This document shows, piece after piece, positions 31,001 through 41,334 of a stretch of DNA of 64,000 nucleotides. Under the pieces are notes generated by a model that was given only the letters and a program-made list of their open reading frames with translations, ran no database searches and was not told the DNA's origin. Within the stretch, counting starts at the first letter, position 1. Every line of letters begins with the position of its first letter. The DNA comes from Noviherbaspirillum cavernae (GTDB taxonomy: Bacteria > Pseudomonadota > Gammaproteobacteria > Burkholderiales > Burkholderiaceae_D): positions 3,534,001 through 3,598,000 of the forward strand of contig NZ_QYUN01000002.1 of NCBI RefSeq assembly GCF_003590875.1, read 5' to 3'. A program made the position numbers and the translations under genes.

Positions 31001-32704
31001 ATGCGCAACAACCTGCCCGTCACCAACACCGAGTACGCATTGCTTGACGGACTATCGATCGTTTCGAAAACCGACACCAAGGGGAAAATCACCTACGTCA
31101 ATCCGTACTTCATCGAGGTCAGCGGATTTTCGGAAGACGAGTTGCTCGGCGCTCCGCACAACATCGTGCGTCACCCGGACATGCCGCCCGAAGCGTTTGC
31201 CGACATGTGGGAGACGCTCAAGGAAGGCCTGCCATGGACCGCCCTCGTCAAGAACCGCCGCAAGAACGGCGACCATTACTGGGTGCAGGCCAACGTCACG
31301 CCGGTGCGTGAAGGCGGCCGGACCGTCGGCTACATGTCGGTGCGCACCAAGCCTTCGCGCGCCGAGGTGGAAGCGGCCGAAATCCTGTATCGCGAGCTGA
31401 GGACCGGTACCGCGAAAGACGTCGCGATCCGGCGCGGCGCGGTGGTCCATACCGGACTCAAAGGCAGGATCGCATCCCTGCGCCACATGCCGCTGCGCCT
31501 GCGCATCGGCCTCAACCTTGGCCTCATCGGCGCAGGCATCGCCACCCTCGGCGTCGCTGCGTGGTCATCGCATGCCGGCACCGCCCTGTCGTCCTGGATC
31601 GCCGGCGCGACCGTCGCCGGTCTGCTGGTCTGCGCGCGCCTGTGGCACATCCTGTCGGTCTCGGTCGTGCGGCCGCTCAGGGATGTGACGGACGTGGCGC
31701 GCGCGATTGCCGGCGGCGATCTGTCCAACAGCTTCGAATCCTCGCGCAACGACGACATGGGGCAACTGGTGCGCGCGCTGCAGCAGATGAACGTCAACCT
31801 GCAATCCATCATCGGCGACGTGCGCGCCAACGTCGCCTCGATCCGCACCGGCACGCGTGAAATCGCCTCCGGCAACATCGACCTGTCGGGCCGCACGGAG
31901 TCGCAGGCGGCCAGCCTGGAAGAAACCGCGTCGAGCATGGAAGAACTGGCCGCGACCGTGAAGCAGAACGCGGACAACGCGACCCAGGCCAACCAGCTCG
32001 CGATGTCGGCCTCGCAGATCGCCGGCAAGGGCGGCACGGCAGTGGCGCAGGTCGGCGCGACGATGAGCGAGATCAGCGAGTCGGCAAGGAAGATCGTGGA
32101 CATCATCGGCCTGATCGACAGCATCGCGTTCCAGACCAACATCCTCGCCTTGAACGCCGCCGTGGAAGCGGCGCGCGCCGGCGAGCAGGGCCGCGGCTTC
32201 GCGGTGGTGGCGTCCGAAGTGCGGCATCTCGCGCAGCGCTCGGCTTCCGCCGCCAAGGAAATCAAGACCCTGATCGACGATTCGGTGGACAAGGTCGAGA
32301 ACGGCAACCGTCTGGTGGATGACGCGATGCGCACCATGGAAGAGATCGTCACTTCGGTCAAGCACGTGACCGACATCATGGGCGAGATCAGCACCGCCAG
32401 CCGCGAGCAGAGCCAGGGCATCGATCAGGCCAACCAGGCGATCTCGAGCATGGATCAGGCAACGCAGCAGAACGCGGCACTGGTCGAACAGGCCGCCGCC
32501 TCCGCCGCACGGCTGGATGAGGAAACGATGCGGCTGGAGCAATCGGTCGCGGTGTTCAAGCTGGCGCGCGACGTGACGCAGCCGGTGGTGCGCGCCAAGT
32601 CGCCCGCCGCCCCCAGCGCCACGTTGATTCAGATGCCGCGCAAGCCGGCGGCGCAACCGGCGCTCAGACAGGGCTCGGTTGCGCGCATTGCCAACCGCAA
32701 GTGA
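31001..32704 (+). CDS. aer: Aer-type aerotaxis receptor (PAS-MCP)
   Basis: Redox/oxygen chemoreceptor of 567 aa. The N-terminal cytoplasmic PAS domain (about 20-120) has the FAD-binding Aer pattern, [21 protein letters not shown] and [22 protein letters not shown] hydrophobic segment (about 168-212) anchors it without a periplasmic domain. HAMP and a signalling domain with [33 protein letters not shown] follow. An FNR/Anr box immediately upstream suits its role. An ATG with GGAG nearby (AAAAGGAGCACCAC) fixes the start. Confidence 0.92.
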   Translation: MRNNLPVTNTEYALLDGLSIVSKTDTKGKITYVNPYFIEVSGFSEDELLGAPHNIVRHPDMPPEAFADMWETLKEGLPWTALVKNRRKNGDHYWVQANVTPVREGGRTVGYMSVRTKPSRAEVEAAEILYRELRTGTAKDVAIRRGAVVHTGLKGRIASLRHMPLRLRIGLNLGLIGAGIATLGVAAWSSHAGTALSSWIAGATVAGLLVCARLWHILSVSVVRPLRDVTDVARAIAGGDLSNSFESSRNDDMGQLVRALQQMNVNLQSIIGDVRANVASIRTGTREIASGNIDLSGRTESQAASLEETASSMEELAATVKQNADNATQANQLAMSASQIAGKGGTAVAQVGATMSEISESARKIVDIIGLIDSIAFQTNILALNAAVEAARAGEQGRGFAVVASEVRHLAQRSASAAKEIKTLIDDSVDKVENGNRLVDDAMRTMEEIVTSVKHVTDIMGEISTASREQSQGIDQANQAISSMDQATQQNAALVEQAAASAARLDEETMRLEQSVAVFKLARDVTQPVVRAKSPAAPSATLIQMPRKPAAQPALRQGSVARIANRK

Positions 32705-32749
32705 AGCTGCCGGTTGCGTTGACGAAGACCGGCGGCAGCGCGTCCGCCG

Positions 32750-33664
32750 TCACGGCATCTGCAGCAAGCCGCGATAGAACTCGATGAACTGCCGCGCGCG
32801 CGGATTCATGCCTTTCCCCGGCGGCGTGACCGCGTAGACGCCGCCGCGCGGCAAGGTCCAGTCGGCGAGCAGGCGCACCAGGCGCCCCGCGCGGATGTCT
32901 TCCTGCACGCTGTACTGGTCCAGCACCGACACCCCGGTGCCGTGCCGCAGCATGGAGCGCAGCACGCCGGGCGAATCCACCCGGATGCGCGATTTCACAT
33001 GGACCGTCTGCACGTCGCCGGCACGCGAGGCAAAACGCCACGTGAGCGGTGTCTGCAACAGCGTGAGCGCCACCCAGTCCCGCTCGCGCAAATCCCCCGG
33101 CTGCCGGATGCGTCCGGCGCGGCGCAGGTAATCGGGCGATGCCACGACATACTGCTCGAATTCGCCGAGCATCACGGCGCGCATCGAGGAGTCGCGCAGC
33201 CAGCCGATCCGGATCGCCATGTCCAGCCCTTCCGCCACGAGATCGACGACGCGGTCGCCGGTGCGCACGTCGATCTGCAGCTTCGGATGCAGCGCGGTGA
33301 ACTGCGCGACCGCAGCGGCGAGTGACTGCACCGCGTGATCGACGGTAGTGCCGATGCGCAATGTGCCGGCGAGTTCTTTCGTTCCCGACTCGACCTGATC
33401 GATGGCGTCCTGCATGCCATGCAGCAAGGGCTGGCATTGCAGATGCAAGCTTCGCCCCGCATCGGTCAGGCTGACCCGCCTTGTGGTGCGCATGAAGAGC
33501 GTGATGCCGAGCGCGGCTTCGAGCCGGCCGATCTGGACACTGACTTTTGCCTTGGCGATGCCAAGCCGCTCCGCTGCCGCCGTGAAGCCGCCGCTCTCGA
33601 CGACCGCGTCAAACACCACCAGCGTATTCAGATCGATTTGTCCCAGCGTCGCCATGTTGCTCAA
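32750..33664 (-). CDS. LysR-family transcriptional regulator
   Basis: A 304-aa regulator with an N-terminal winged helix (LNTLVVFDAVVESGGFTAAAERLGIAKAKVSVQIGRLEAALG) and a periplasmic-binding-like effector domain at about 95-300. The ATG at 33664 could alternatively be the Met at residue 4. It is transcribed divergently from the NmrA-like gene (33790), with a 125 bp shared promoter region, which suggests that gene and the DsbA-like gene are its targets. Confidence 0.9.
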   Translation of the reverse strand: MSNMATLGQIDLNTLVVFDAVVESGGFTAAAERLGIAKAKVSVQIGRLEAALGITLFMRTTRRVSLTDAGRSLHLQCQPLLHGMQDAIDQVESGTKELAGTLRIGTTVDHAVQSLAAAVAQFTALHPKLQIDVRTGDRVVDLVAEGLDMAIRIGWLRDSSMRAVMLGEFEQYVVASPDYLRRAGRIRQPGDLRERDWVALTLLQTPLTWRFASRAGDVQTVHVKSRIRVDSPGVLRSMLRHGTGVSVLDQYSVQEDIRAGRLVRLLADWTLPRGGVYAVTPPGKGMNPRARQFIEFYRGLLQMP

Positions 33665-33789
33665 TTGTCTTTAAATTCGTAACAATGAATTATCCATTCA
33701 GATGTTTATCTGATCAATCCATGCTGCGATGATGGCTCTCCATGCAGACCCGGCCTTGTCCGGGAACCGACCCCATCACGGAGAACCTC

Positions 33790-34428
33790 ATGAAAATCGC
33801 ACTCATCGGCGCCACCGGTTTCATCGGCGCAGCACTCCTGAAAGAAGCATTGGCACGCCAACACCAGGTGACCGCATTCGCCGGCCATCCCGGCAAACTC
33901 GCCGCCGCCGCCAATCTGACGCCGGCGGCAATCGACGTGCTCGACCAGGCACGTCTGGCCGAGGCGCTCAAGGGTTTCGACGCCGTCCTCAGCGCCTTCA
34001 GCGGTCACGCACAGGGTGATGTCTGCGATTACTATATGCGCGGCATTCGCTCGATCATCGGTGCCGCCACGCAGGCGGGCGTGCCGCGCCTGCTGGTCGT
34101 GGGCGGCGCGGGCAGCCTGTACGTCGCGCCGAATGTGCAATTGGTGGACACGCCGGATTTTCCGGCGCAATGGAAGGCAAGCGCAGAGGGTGCGCGCCAG
34201 GCGCTGAAGCTCTTGAAAGAAGAGCAGACGCTGAACTGGACCATGCTCAGTCCGGCGGCGATGATCGCGCCCGGCGAGCGCACCGGCAAGTTCCGCCTCG
34301 GCACCGACCAGTTGCTGACTGACGCCCAGGGCAACAGCACTATCTCGCTCGAGGATTACGCCGTCGCCATGATCGACGAACTGGAAAAACCGGCGCATCC
34401 GCGCCAGCGATTTACCGTCGCCTACTGA
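33790..34428 (+). CDS. NAD(P)-binding oxidoreductase (NmrA/SDR-like)
   Basis: A 212-aa atypical short-chain dehydrogenase with the dinucleotide-binding GATGFIGAALLKEAL at residues 7-21. The fold is short, as in NmrA/YwnB-type proteins that bind NAD(P)H to repair or sense redox state. The start at 33790 has GGAGA and matches the family; the frame is open from 33742. Followed 24 bp later by a DsbA-like gene and divergent from a LysR gene, a common layout for stress-inducible quinone or redox functions. Confidence 0.85.
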   Translation: MKIALIGATGFIGAALLKEALARQHQVTAFAGHPGKLAAAANLTPAAIDVLDQARLAEALKGFDAVLSAFSGHAQGDVCDYYMRGIRSIIGAATQAGVPRLLVVGGAGSLYVAPNVQLVDTPDFPAQWKASAEGARQALKLLKEEQTLNWTMLSPAAMIAPGERTGKFRLGTDQLLTDAQGNSTISLEDYAVAMIDELEKPAHPRQRFTVAY

Positions 34429-34452
34429 CAAGCCGAAGGAAAACCCACCGTC

Positions 34453-35109
34453 ATGACCGATACGCTTCACTACATTTACGATCCGCTGTGCGGCTGGTGC
34501 TATGCCGCCGAGCCGCTGCTTGAGCAGCTGTTTGAGGCGCTGCAGGCAGCCGCTCCCGCCGGGCTCGCCGTCCAGCTGCACGGCGGCGGATTGTTTCAGC
34601 GCACGCAGCTGCCCGCCGCCACGCGCGAACACATCCGGGTTGCGGATCAGCGCATCGGCCAGCTCAGCGGCCAGCCCTTCGGCGATGCCTATCTGAACGG
34701 GCTGCTGGCCGATCCGGCGACGATCTATGATTCGGCGCCGACGATCAGCGCGATCCTGGCGGCGCAGGCCCTGCGACCCGGCAGCGGCCCGGCGATGCTG
34801 AAAGCGATCCAGCATGCGCATTACCGCGCCGGCCGCCGCGTGGTCGAACCACAGGTGCTGGCCGACCTGGCCGCATCGATCGGACTGGAGCAGAACGCGT
34901 TTTCGCAAGCCTATGAAGCGAGCATCGGCGCGCCGACGCATCGTCATGTCGCCGGCACGCGGCAACTGATGGATCGCACCGGCGTGCGCGGTTTTCCGTC
35001 GTTCGTGCTGCAGACCGGCGAACGTCTGGAACCGCTGCGGCACGAAGCGTATTACGGGAAGCCGGAGGCCTTCGCCCTGCTGGTGTCGGAGCGGCTGCGC
35101 GCCGCATAA
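34453..35109 (+). CDS. DsbA-family (FrnE-like) thioredoxin-fold protein
   Basis: A 218-aa cytoplasmic protein with a CxxC active site, DPLCGWCYAAEP, near residue 15 and an inserted helical domain. The cis-Pro loop is visible in GVRGFPSFVLQ. There is no signal peptide, so it acts in the cytosol as a disulfide or 2-hydroxychromene-isomerase-like enzyme. It is co-transcribed with the NmrA-like gene upstream. Confidence 0.85.
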   Translation: MTDTLHYIYDPLCGWCYAAEPLLEQLFEALQAAAPAGLAVQLHGGGLFQRTQLPAATREHIRVADQRIGQLSGQPFGDAYLNGLLADPATIYDSAPTISAILAAQALRPGSGPAMLKAIQHAHYRAGRRVVEPQVLADLAASIGLEQNAFSQAYEASIGAPTHRHVAGTRQLMDRTGVRGFPSFVLQTGERLEPLRHEAYYGKPEAFALLVSERLRAA

Positions 35110-35224
35110 AAATTGATCGCGCCGTGAACGCCGTGAACGCCTTGAATTGCCCCGCGCATTGACGGCCTTGCCGCCCGTGCCGATTGAGCGATAGCGGCAG
35201 CAGGTTTGCGGACGGCCTCCGCGA

Positions 35225-38185
35225 TCAATGCATCTCGTGCCAGCTGGGCGCGCCGCCCGATTGCGGCATGCGGTTGATGCGCGACCACGAGCCTTTCAGC
35301 ATGATCTCCTCGAACTTGTCCGCCGGCACCGGCGGGCTGAAGATGAAGCCTTGCGCGCTGGTGCAGTCATGCGATTTCAGATACGCGAGCTGCTCGACGG
35401 TCTCGACGCCGCCGGCGGACACGCCGATGCCGAGGTTGTGGGCGAGATTGATGATGGCGGCCGTGATCGCGGAATCCTTGCGGCGGTGCGGCAGGTGCTG
35501 CACGAAGGCCTTGTCGATCTTCAGGCTGTCGACCTCGAACTCCTTCAGGTCGATCAGCGCGGTGGTGCCGGTGCCGTAGTTGTCGATCGCGATGCGCACG
35601 CCGCTCTCGCGCAGCTGCGCCAGCGGCTCCTTGATTTCCGGATGCATCGCCAGCATCGATTCGGTGACTTCCAGTTCGAGGCTGGATGCGTCGAGTCCGG
35701 TTTCCTCGAGGATCGGCAGGATCATCCTGACGAACTGCGGATCGCCGAACTGCCGCGCGGAACAGTTGAATGACACGCGCAAGTCCTCCATGCCGCGGGT
35801 CTGCCATTTCCTGACCTGGCGGCATGCCTGGCGCATCGCCCATTCGCCGATGTCGACGATGATGCCGGTTTCCTCCGCCACGGCGAGAAAGTCCCTCGGC
35901 AACACGACTTCGAGATCGGTGGCCTGCCATCGCAGCAGGACCTCCACGGTCGAGATGGTCCATTTGCTCAAGTCGATCTGCGGCTGGTAGTACAGCGCGA
36001 ACTCGTGGTTCTTCAGCGCATTGCGCAATGCCTCCTCGCGATTCTTCTTCCACGCGTGCTCCGAGAACAGGTCGGGCGTATAGAACTGGAAGGTGCCCCG
36101 GCCGCCGCTCTTGGCGCGATACAGCGCGAGATCGGCATGCTTGACCAGCTCGACCGAATTTCTCGCATCGGCCGGATAGGTGCAGATGCCGACGCTGGCG
36201 CCGCTGACGATCTCGTTCGCATCGAGCGTGTAGGGGCGGCCCAGCTCGATGATCAGCTTGCGCGCCAGCACTTCGGCCGCCGCCGGCTGCGACACGTCGG
36301 TCTGGAGCACGACGAACTCATCGCCGCCCAGGCGCGCGACGAAATCGGTTTCGCGCAGCGACGACACGATGCGCAGTGCGACTTCCTTCAGCAGCAGGTC
36401 GCCGACGTCGTGACCGAAGGTGTCGTTGACGAGCTTGAACCTGTCGAGATCGAGCAGCAGCACGGCGAACGGGATGTGGTTGCGCTCGCAGCGCGCGATC
36501 GCCTGGTGCAGCTGGCTGCTGAAGCTGACCCGGTTCGGCAGGCCGGTCAGCGCGTCGTGGTTGGCGAGGAACTGGGTCTGCTCGTCGGCCAGGCGCTGCA
36601 CCGTCCGGTCGCGCATGATCTTGACGAAGCCGCGCAGGCGGCCGTCCTCGTTCCACAAGGGCGTGACCACGCCGCTGGCCCAGAAGCGCGTGCCGTCGCG
36701 CCGCACATGCCAGCGATCGTCCTCGGAGCGTCCGTATTTGCGCGCCTCCTCCAGCTCGCGCAGCGGCTCGCCGAAGTCGCGGTCTTCCGGCGTGAACAGG
36801 TTGGAGACAGGCTGGCCGATGGCTTCTTCCTGCGACAGGCCGAGAATGTTTTCCGCACCGGAATTCCAGCTCACGATCATGCCTGCCGGATCGATCATCA
36901 GGATTGCGTAATCGGTGGACGCATCCACCAGCAGACGGTAGTTTTCCTGCGACTGGCGCAGCGCGCGCTCGGTCTGGATGCGCTGCGTCACATCGGTGTT
37001 GATCTCGAGGTAGCGCAGCGGCGTGCCGTTCTGGCGCTCCAGCACCCACTTGCTGAAAACGACAATCTCCTTCCCTTCCTTGGTGGTCTGCACCAGCTCG
37101 CCCTCCCAGTAGCCCTTTTCCGTGATCACGGTCCGGAGCTGCTCGAAGGGCAGCGGAAAGTTCGTCGCCAGCAGCACATGGCTGACCTGGCCGACCGCCT
37201 CGTCCTTGCTGTAGCCGTACAGCCGTTCAGCGCTGCGATTCCAGTAGGTGATGACCTCGTCCGGCGTGCGCACCAGGATGGCGTCATGGGTCAGGTCGAG
37301 CAGACTGGTCTGCTCCTGCAGGCGGGATGCCTGGAGCGCCAGCGCCTCTTCGCGCTGCCGCAGGTCGGTGATGTCGTGGAACACCACCACGGCGCCCATG
37401 ATCGCGCCGTTGCCGTCGATCAGCGGCCGGGCATTGGCGCTGACACACACCGCGTGCTGCGCCCCCTCCGGGTAGACGAGGCCAATCGTGCCGTTGACGG
37501 ATTCGCCACGCATCGCCCGTACCAACGGCCGCTCGCTGTCCGGAAACAGCCGCACGCCGTCCGGCCGGAACAACTGATAGGACAGCATCGACTGCTCGGG
37601 ATCCTCTTGCGCCGGGCGCAGATTCAACAGCCGCTGCGCAGCGGGATTCGCCATGACGATGCGCTGCAAGGAATCGGCCACCACCACCGCATCGGCCATG
37701 CCGTCCAGTATCGATTCGGTGATGCCTGCCTGCCGGCGGAGCTGGTCCTCGAGTTCCTTTGTGCGGGAGATATCCTTGATCGACGCGGAAAAGATCATCC
37801 GTCCCACCAGATGGATGGGCGTGACCGTCAGTTCGATCGGGAACTCGGTGCCGTCCTTGCGGCGTGCGGCCAACTCGACGCGCCGCGTGAGAATCACGCT
37901 TTCGCCGCCGTCCAGGTAGCGCCGCATGCCGCGCAGATGCGCCGCGTGATAACGGTCGGGGATGATGGTGGAAGTGAGCGCCAACCCAAGTGCTTCATGC
38001 CGCGTCCAGCCGAACATCTTTTCGGCTTGCCGGCTCCATTCGATGATGCAGCTGTGCTCATCGATCGCGACAAACGAGTCGATCGCATTGTCCAGGATCA
38101 GACGATACAGCTGGTCACTCTGGACGGTGTCTGGGGGAACGATCATGGAGGAGATGAGTTCGCGCCTGGAAATGGGAGGTTGCAT
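35225..38185 (-). CDS. Multi-PAS GGDEF-EAL c-di-GMP signalling protein
   Basis: Cytoplasmic protein of about 986 aa: four consecutive PAS domains (about 20-540), GGDEF (about 550-710) and EAL (about 730-975). The GGDEF domain is intact (RLGGDEFVVLQ), with an inhibitory I-site RETD five residues before it. The EAL domain is degenerate: EVLLRW replaces EALLRW, the DDFGTG loop reads DNYGTG, and the EGVET loop reads GGVET, losing a metal ligand and a catalytic-loop Glu. It may therefore be mainly a cyclase or c-di-GMP-binding protein. The start is uncertain; no candidate ATG (38212, 38185, 38146) has a good ribosome binding site. Confidence 0.85.
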   Translation of the reverse strand: MQPPISRRELISSMIVPPDTVQSDQLYRLILDNAIDSFVAIDEHSCIIEWSRQAEKMFGWTRHEALGLALTSTIIPDRYHAAHLRGMRRYLDGGESVILTRRVELAARRKDGTEFPIELTVTPIHLVGRMIFSASIKDISRTKELEDQLRRQAGITESILDGMADAVVVADSLQRIVMANPAAQRLLNLRPAQEDPEQSMLSYQLFRPDGVRLFPDSERPLVRAMRGESVNGTIGLVYPEGAQHAVCVSANARPLIDGNGAIMGAVVVFHDITDLRQREEALALQASRLQEQTSLLDLTHDAILVRTPDEVITYWNRSAERLYGYSKDEAVGQVSHVLLATNFPLPFEQLRTVITEKGYWEGELVQTTKEGKEIVVFSKWVLERQNGTPLRYLEINTDVTQRIQTERALRQSQENYRLLVDASTDYAILMIDPAGMIVSWNSGAENILGLSQEEAIGQPVSNLFTPEDRDFGEPLRELEEARKYGRSEDDRWHVRRDGTRFWASGVVTPLWNEDGRLRGFVKIMRDRTVQRLADEQTQFLANHDALTGLPNRVSFSSQLHQAIARCERNHIPFAVLLLDLDRFKLVNDTFGHDVGDLLLKEVALRIVSSLRETDFVARLGGDEFVVLQTDVSQPAAAEVLARKLIIELGRPYTLDANEIVSGASVGICTYPADARNSVELVKHADLALYRAKSGGRGTFQFYTPDLFSEHAWKKNREEALRNALKNHEFALYYQPQIDLSKWTISTVEVLLRWQATDLEVVLPRDFLAVAEETGIIVDIGEWAMRQACRQVRKWQTRGMEDLRVSFNCSARQFGDPQFVRMILPILEETGLDASSLELEVTESMLAMHPEIKEPLAQLRESGVRIAIDNYGTGTTALIDLKEFEVDSLKIDKAFVQHLPHRRKDSAITAAIINLAHNLGIGVSAGGVETVEQLAYLKSHDCTSAQGFIFSPPVPADKFEEIMLKGSWSRINRMPQSGGAPSWHEMH

Positions 38186-38562
38186 GCATATGTGACATCG
38201 AACCGCGTGCATGGTTTCTGCAGGAAGGCGCAAATGCGAAACAGGTACCGAAACCGGTATCAAACCGCAGCCGGTTTCATGCCATGAAGAAAGGCTCCGC
38301 AAGGAAGCGGCTACGCGCCTGGGGAGTGTTGCGGCAGTCATCCCAAAGCGACGACAATTTTCAAAATGGCATCAAATTCGGGATAAAATAGCCCGGCTGT
38401 ATTGACCAGCATCAAGAATTTGCCGGGGGACGCACTGGATCGCAGTGCAACACACATCGCGAAAAACCATCCACACGCCGCCTCCATGTCCAGCCCACTC
38501 CGCCTAACGTCCCGCTCGCCTTCGGCGCGCATGGTGCAGGCGTCCGGAACAAGGATCTGCTG
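38186..38562. other. Divergent promoter gap between two c-di-GMP genes
   Basis: 377 bp holding no supported gene. An AT-rich TAAAAT hexamer at 38384-38389, facing the plus-strand cyclase gene, could be a -10 element, with only a weak -35 (TTCAAA). Confidence 0.4.
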
Positions 38563-39600
38563 ATGGAAGCGCTCCTCAAGCATCTCATCGACATCACCTG
38601 CCAGCGCGACCACACGCTGCTCAACTCTTCCGTCGTATCGGCGCTGCAGGCCCTGACCGGCGCCGAGCAGGTCAGAGTGCATGAGTTGTTCCGCTTTCGC
38701 CACCAGCTGTTTGTCCAGCCCAAGGCATGGCTGCAGAACGGCGCGGTCGTGCTGGCCGAGGACTCGACGCAAATCGAGAACCAGGGCGAGCCGATCAGCC
38801 GCTTTCCAAGCCTGATCTCCGCCATCAGGGACCGCCAGAACTGCGTCGAGGAAATGACCGCCGCCGGCGCGCGCATCCTGTGGCTGCCGATCTGGCTGAA
38901 CGACAAGGTCAGCACCTGCCTCGAAGTCACCAATCCCGCCCCCTATTGCGACAACACGCTGCGCGTGCTGGAAGGCATACTCGGCGTCTACCGCAATTAT
39001 CAAAGCATCCTCGACTACAGCGAACGCGATTCGCTGACCGGCCTGCTCAACCGCAAGACTTTCGACGAAAAATTTTCCCGGCTGCTGGCGGCATCTGCAC
39101 CGGAGGGGGCGCCGCATGAGAGCGAGGACGAGCGGCGTCACCACGCAAAAGCCGCATCGCAGTGGCTGGCCGTGGTCGATATCGATCACTTCAAGCGAGT
39201 CAACGATCAGTTCGGTCACCTGTACGGCGACGAGGTCCTGATCCTGGTCGCCAACCTGCTGCGCTCCTCATTCCGCGCACACGATCGCGTGTTCCGCTTC
39301 GGCGGCGAGGAGTTCGTGGTGCTGCTGCGCTCCACCACGCTGGAGGAAGCGCACCGGATTTTCGAGCGTTTCCGCATCAGCGTCGAGCAGCATGCCTTCC
39401 CGCAGGTCGGCCAGGTCACCGTCAGCCTCGGCTTCGCCTGCATCACCCAGGAGTCGCCGGTGGTGATCCTGGGCCACGCCGACCAGGCCTTGTACTACGC
39501 CAAGGAAAACGGTCGCAACCGCGTCTGCTATTACGACGGGCTGGTCAGCAGCGGCCTGCTGCATTCCGAAATGGCGAACGATACGGTCGAGTTTTTCTAG
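38563..39600 (+). CDS. GAF-GGDEF diguanylate cyclase
   Basis: A 345-aa protein with an N-terminal GAF-like domain (about 10-155) and a GGDEF domain (about 165-330). The active site is FRFGGEEFVVLL, a functional GGEEF variant, with the inhibitory I-site RAHD five residues before it. The substrate loop DIDHFKRVNDQFGHLYGDEVL is complete. It should make c-di-GMP and be product-inhibited. AAGGA precedes the ATG. It is transcribed away from the multi-PAS GGDEF-EAL gene. Confidence 0.9.
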   Translation: MEALLKHLIDITCQRDHTLLNSSVVSALQALTGAEQVRVHELFRFRHQLFVQPKAWLQNGAVVLAEDSTQIENQGEPISRFPSLISAIRDRQNCVEEMTAAGARILWLPIWLNDKVSTCLEVTNPAPYCDNTLRVLEGILGVYRNYQSILDYSERDSLTGLLNRKTFDEKFSRLLAASAPEGAPHESEDERRHHAKAASQWLAVVDIDHFKRVNDQFGHLYGDEVLILVANLLRSSFRAHDRVFRFGGEEFVVLLRSTTLEEAHRIFERFRISVEQHAFPQVGQVTVSLGFACITQESPVVILGHADQALYYAKENGRNRVCYYDGLVSSGLLHSEMANDTVEFF

Positions 39601-39620
39601 ATCACGCCGGAATGCCGCGC

Positions 39621-40253
39621 TTATTGCGCCGCGCTCTTCACCATCGCCATCATTGTCCCCGCTGCCATCAGCAAGCCGCCCGAGGTGCGGTTGCTGATCC
39701 TGACGAATTTTTCGTTGGCGGTAAACCGCCGCGTCTTGCTGCCCAGCCATGCATACAGGCTGTAGGCGGCGGTGTCGAGCACGATGCAGGTGACGCCGAA
39801 TATCAGCAGCTGCATGCCGACCGGCCTCGCCGGGTCGATGAATTGCGGCAACAGCGCAACGAAGTACAATAAGGCCTTGGGGTTGGACAACTCCACCACG
39901 ACCGCCTGCCAGAAGGCGCGCGGCCCGGAGGTGGCGCGGCCGATATCCCCGCTGACGGTCAGCGCGCTCGACTTGCTGCGGATCGCCGCCCATCCGAGAT
40001 AGAACAGATAGGCAACGCCGACCCATTTGATGATGGAGAACAGCGTGCTGCTGGCGACGATCAGCGCCGCAATGCCGGTAGCCGACAGCGCAAAATAGAT
40101 CGCATTGCCGAGCGCAATGCCGGCAATCGCCCAGTACGAACGGCGCAATCCGTTCGAAATGCCTTGCGCGACGACCAGCAAGGCAGCCGGCCCTGGCGTC
40201 AGGCAGACCACCGCGGTCGTGACGACAAAGATCAGGTAGGTGTTCCAGTTCAT
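39621..40253 (-). CDS. LysE-family amino-acid exporter
   Basis: A 210-aa inner-membrane protein with about six helices and the LysE/RhtB signature near the N-terminus, VCLTPGPAALLVVAQGISNGLRRSYWAIAGIALGN. It exports amino acids or derivatives. It lies 30 bp downstream of an EamA exporter gene on the same strand, and an Lrp/AsnC regulator diverges from the pair, so amino-acid-responsive control is likely. Confidence 0.9.
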   Translation of the reverse strand: MNWNTYLIFVVTTAVVCLTPGPAALLVVAQGISNGLRRSYWAIAGIALGNAIYFALSATGIAALIVASSTLFSIIKWVGVAYLFYLGWAAIRSKSSALTVSGDIGRATSGPRAFWQAVVVELSNPKALLYFVALLPQFIDPARPVGMQLLIFGVTCIVLDTAAYSLYAWLGSKTRRFTANEKFVRISNRTSGGLLMAAGTMMAMVKSAAQ

Positions 40254-40283
40254 GATGTTTCCTGTTTGGTTGGCGCAATGCGC

Positions 40284-41210
40284 TCAATGATGTTTGACGG
40301 CTGTTGCGGCAATCGGCGCAGCGCCTGGTTCGGGTGCCGGTTTGCCGCGCGAGCGTGACGTCGTCAGCAGCAGCACGCTGCCAAGGATGACGGCCATGGC
40401 GACCGCTTCCCGCGTGCCCGTCGTTTCGCCGGCCAGCCATCCCCCCAGCACAACGGCGATGACCGGATTGACGTAGGCATAGCTGGACGCCAGTGCCGGC
40501 GTCACGTTCGCCAGCAGATACATGTAGGCGGAAAAGGCGGCGAGCGAACCGGCAATCACCAGATAGGCCCAGGCCAGCATGGCGCGGACATCGAGCGGCA
40601 TGACGATCGCCTCGCCCCGTACCAGGCCGACGCCCAGCAGAAAGATGCCGCCGATCAGCATCTCGCTGGCGAAGCCCATCGCGCCCGGCGCCAGCGTCAG
40701 CTTCTTCTGTGACAGCACCGAACCGAAGGTCCAGCAAACCAGCGCGCCCGCCAATGCCGCCACGCCGGCCGGCTGCGCCGCAAATTCGCCGCCGCTGGCC
40801 AGCAAGGCGGCACCGGAGAAACCGGCGAGAATGCCCACCCATTCGCGCCCGCGCGGCCATTCGCCGAACAAGCCACCCCACAGCGCGAACAGCAACGGCG
40901 CGCTGGCGATGAATACGGCGGTCATTCCCGAGGATACGTATTGCTGCGCCACGGCAGTCAATCCCATGCCGCCGGCCAGCAGCAACACGCCGACGATGCC
41001 GCCGTCGCGCCATTGCCGCAGCGTCGGACTCGGCGCGCCGCGCAGCTTGAGCCAGCCGAACAGCAAGCCTCCCGCCACCAGAAAGCGCGTCGCCATCAGC
41101 AGGAAGGGCGGGAAGGAAATCAGCGATACATGAATCGCCAGATAAGTCGAGCCCCAGACCAGATACACGGTCAGCAAGGCCAGAAGGACGGTTTTGGGCA
41201 GGCGGCGCAT
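40284..41210 (-). CDS. EamA/DMT-family transporter
   Basis: A 308-aa drug/metabolite transporter with ten membrane helices in two EamA repeats (KTVLLALLTVYLVWGSTYLAI; later SAYMYLLANVTPALASSYAYVNPVIAVVLGGW). The sequence is close to YedA-type exporters. The ATG at 41210 is chosen for its GGAAGAG ribosome binding site; starts at 41225 and 41288 are possible. It is divergent from the Lrp/AsnC gene, with about 125 bp between. Confidence 0.88.
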   Translation of the reverse strand: MRRLPKTVLLALLTVYLVWGSTYLAIHVSLISFPPFLLMATRFLVAGGLLFGWLKLRGAPSPTLRQWRDGGIVGVLLLAGGMGLTAVAQQYVSSGMTAVFIASAPLLFALWGGLFGEWPRGREWVGILAGFSGAALLASGGEFAAQPAGVAALAGALVCWTFGSVLSQKKLTLAPGAMGFASEMLIGGIFLLGVGLVRGEAIVMPLDVRAMLAWAYLVIAGSLAAFSAYMYLLANVTPALASSYAYVNPVIAVVLGGWLAGETTGTREAVAMAVILGSVLLLTTSRSRGKPAPEPGAAPIAATAVKHH

Positions 41211-41334
41211 GTTTCGCTCTTCCATATTGTTTTTCACGAAACAGTGTATGCCTCCGCAAACGTCTTTTGAATGCATAATGCAAGGCAAAGCAATGCAAAT
41301 ACTTTCGCTTTAATCGAAAGGAATCCGGTTGACC

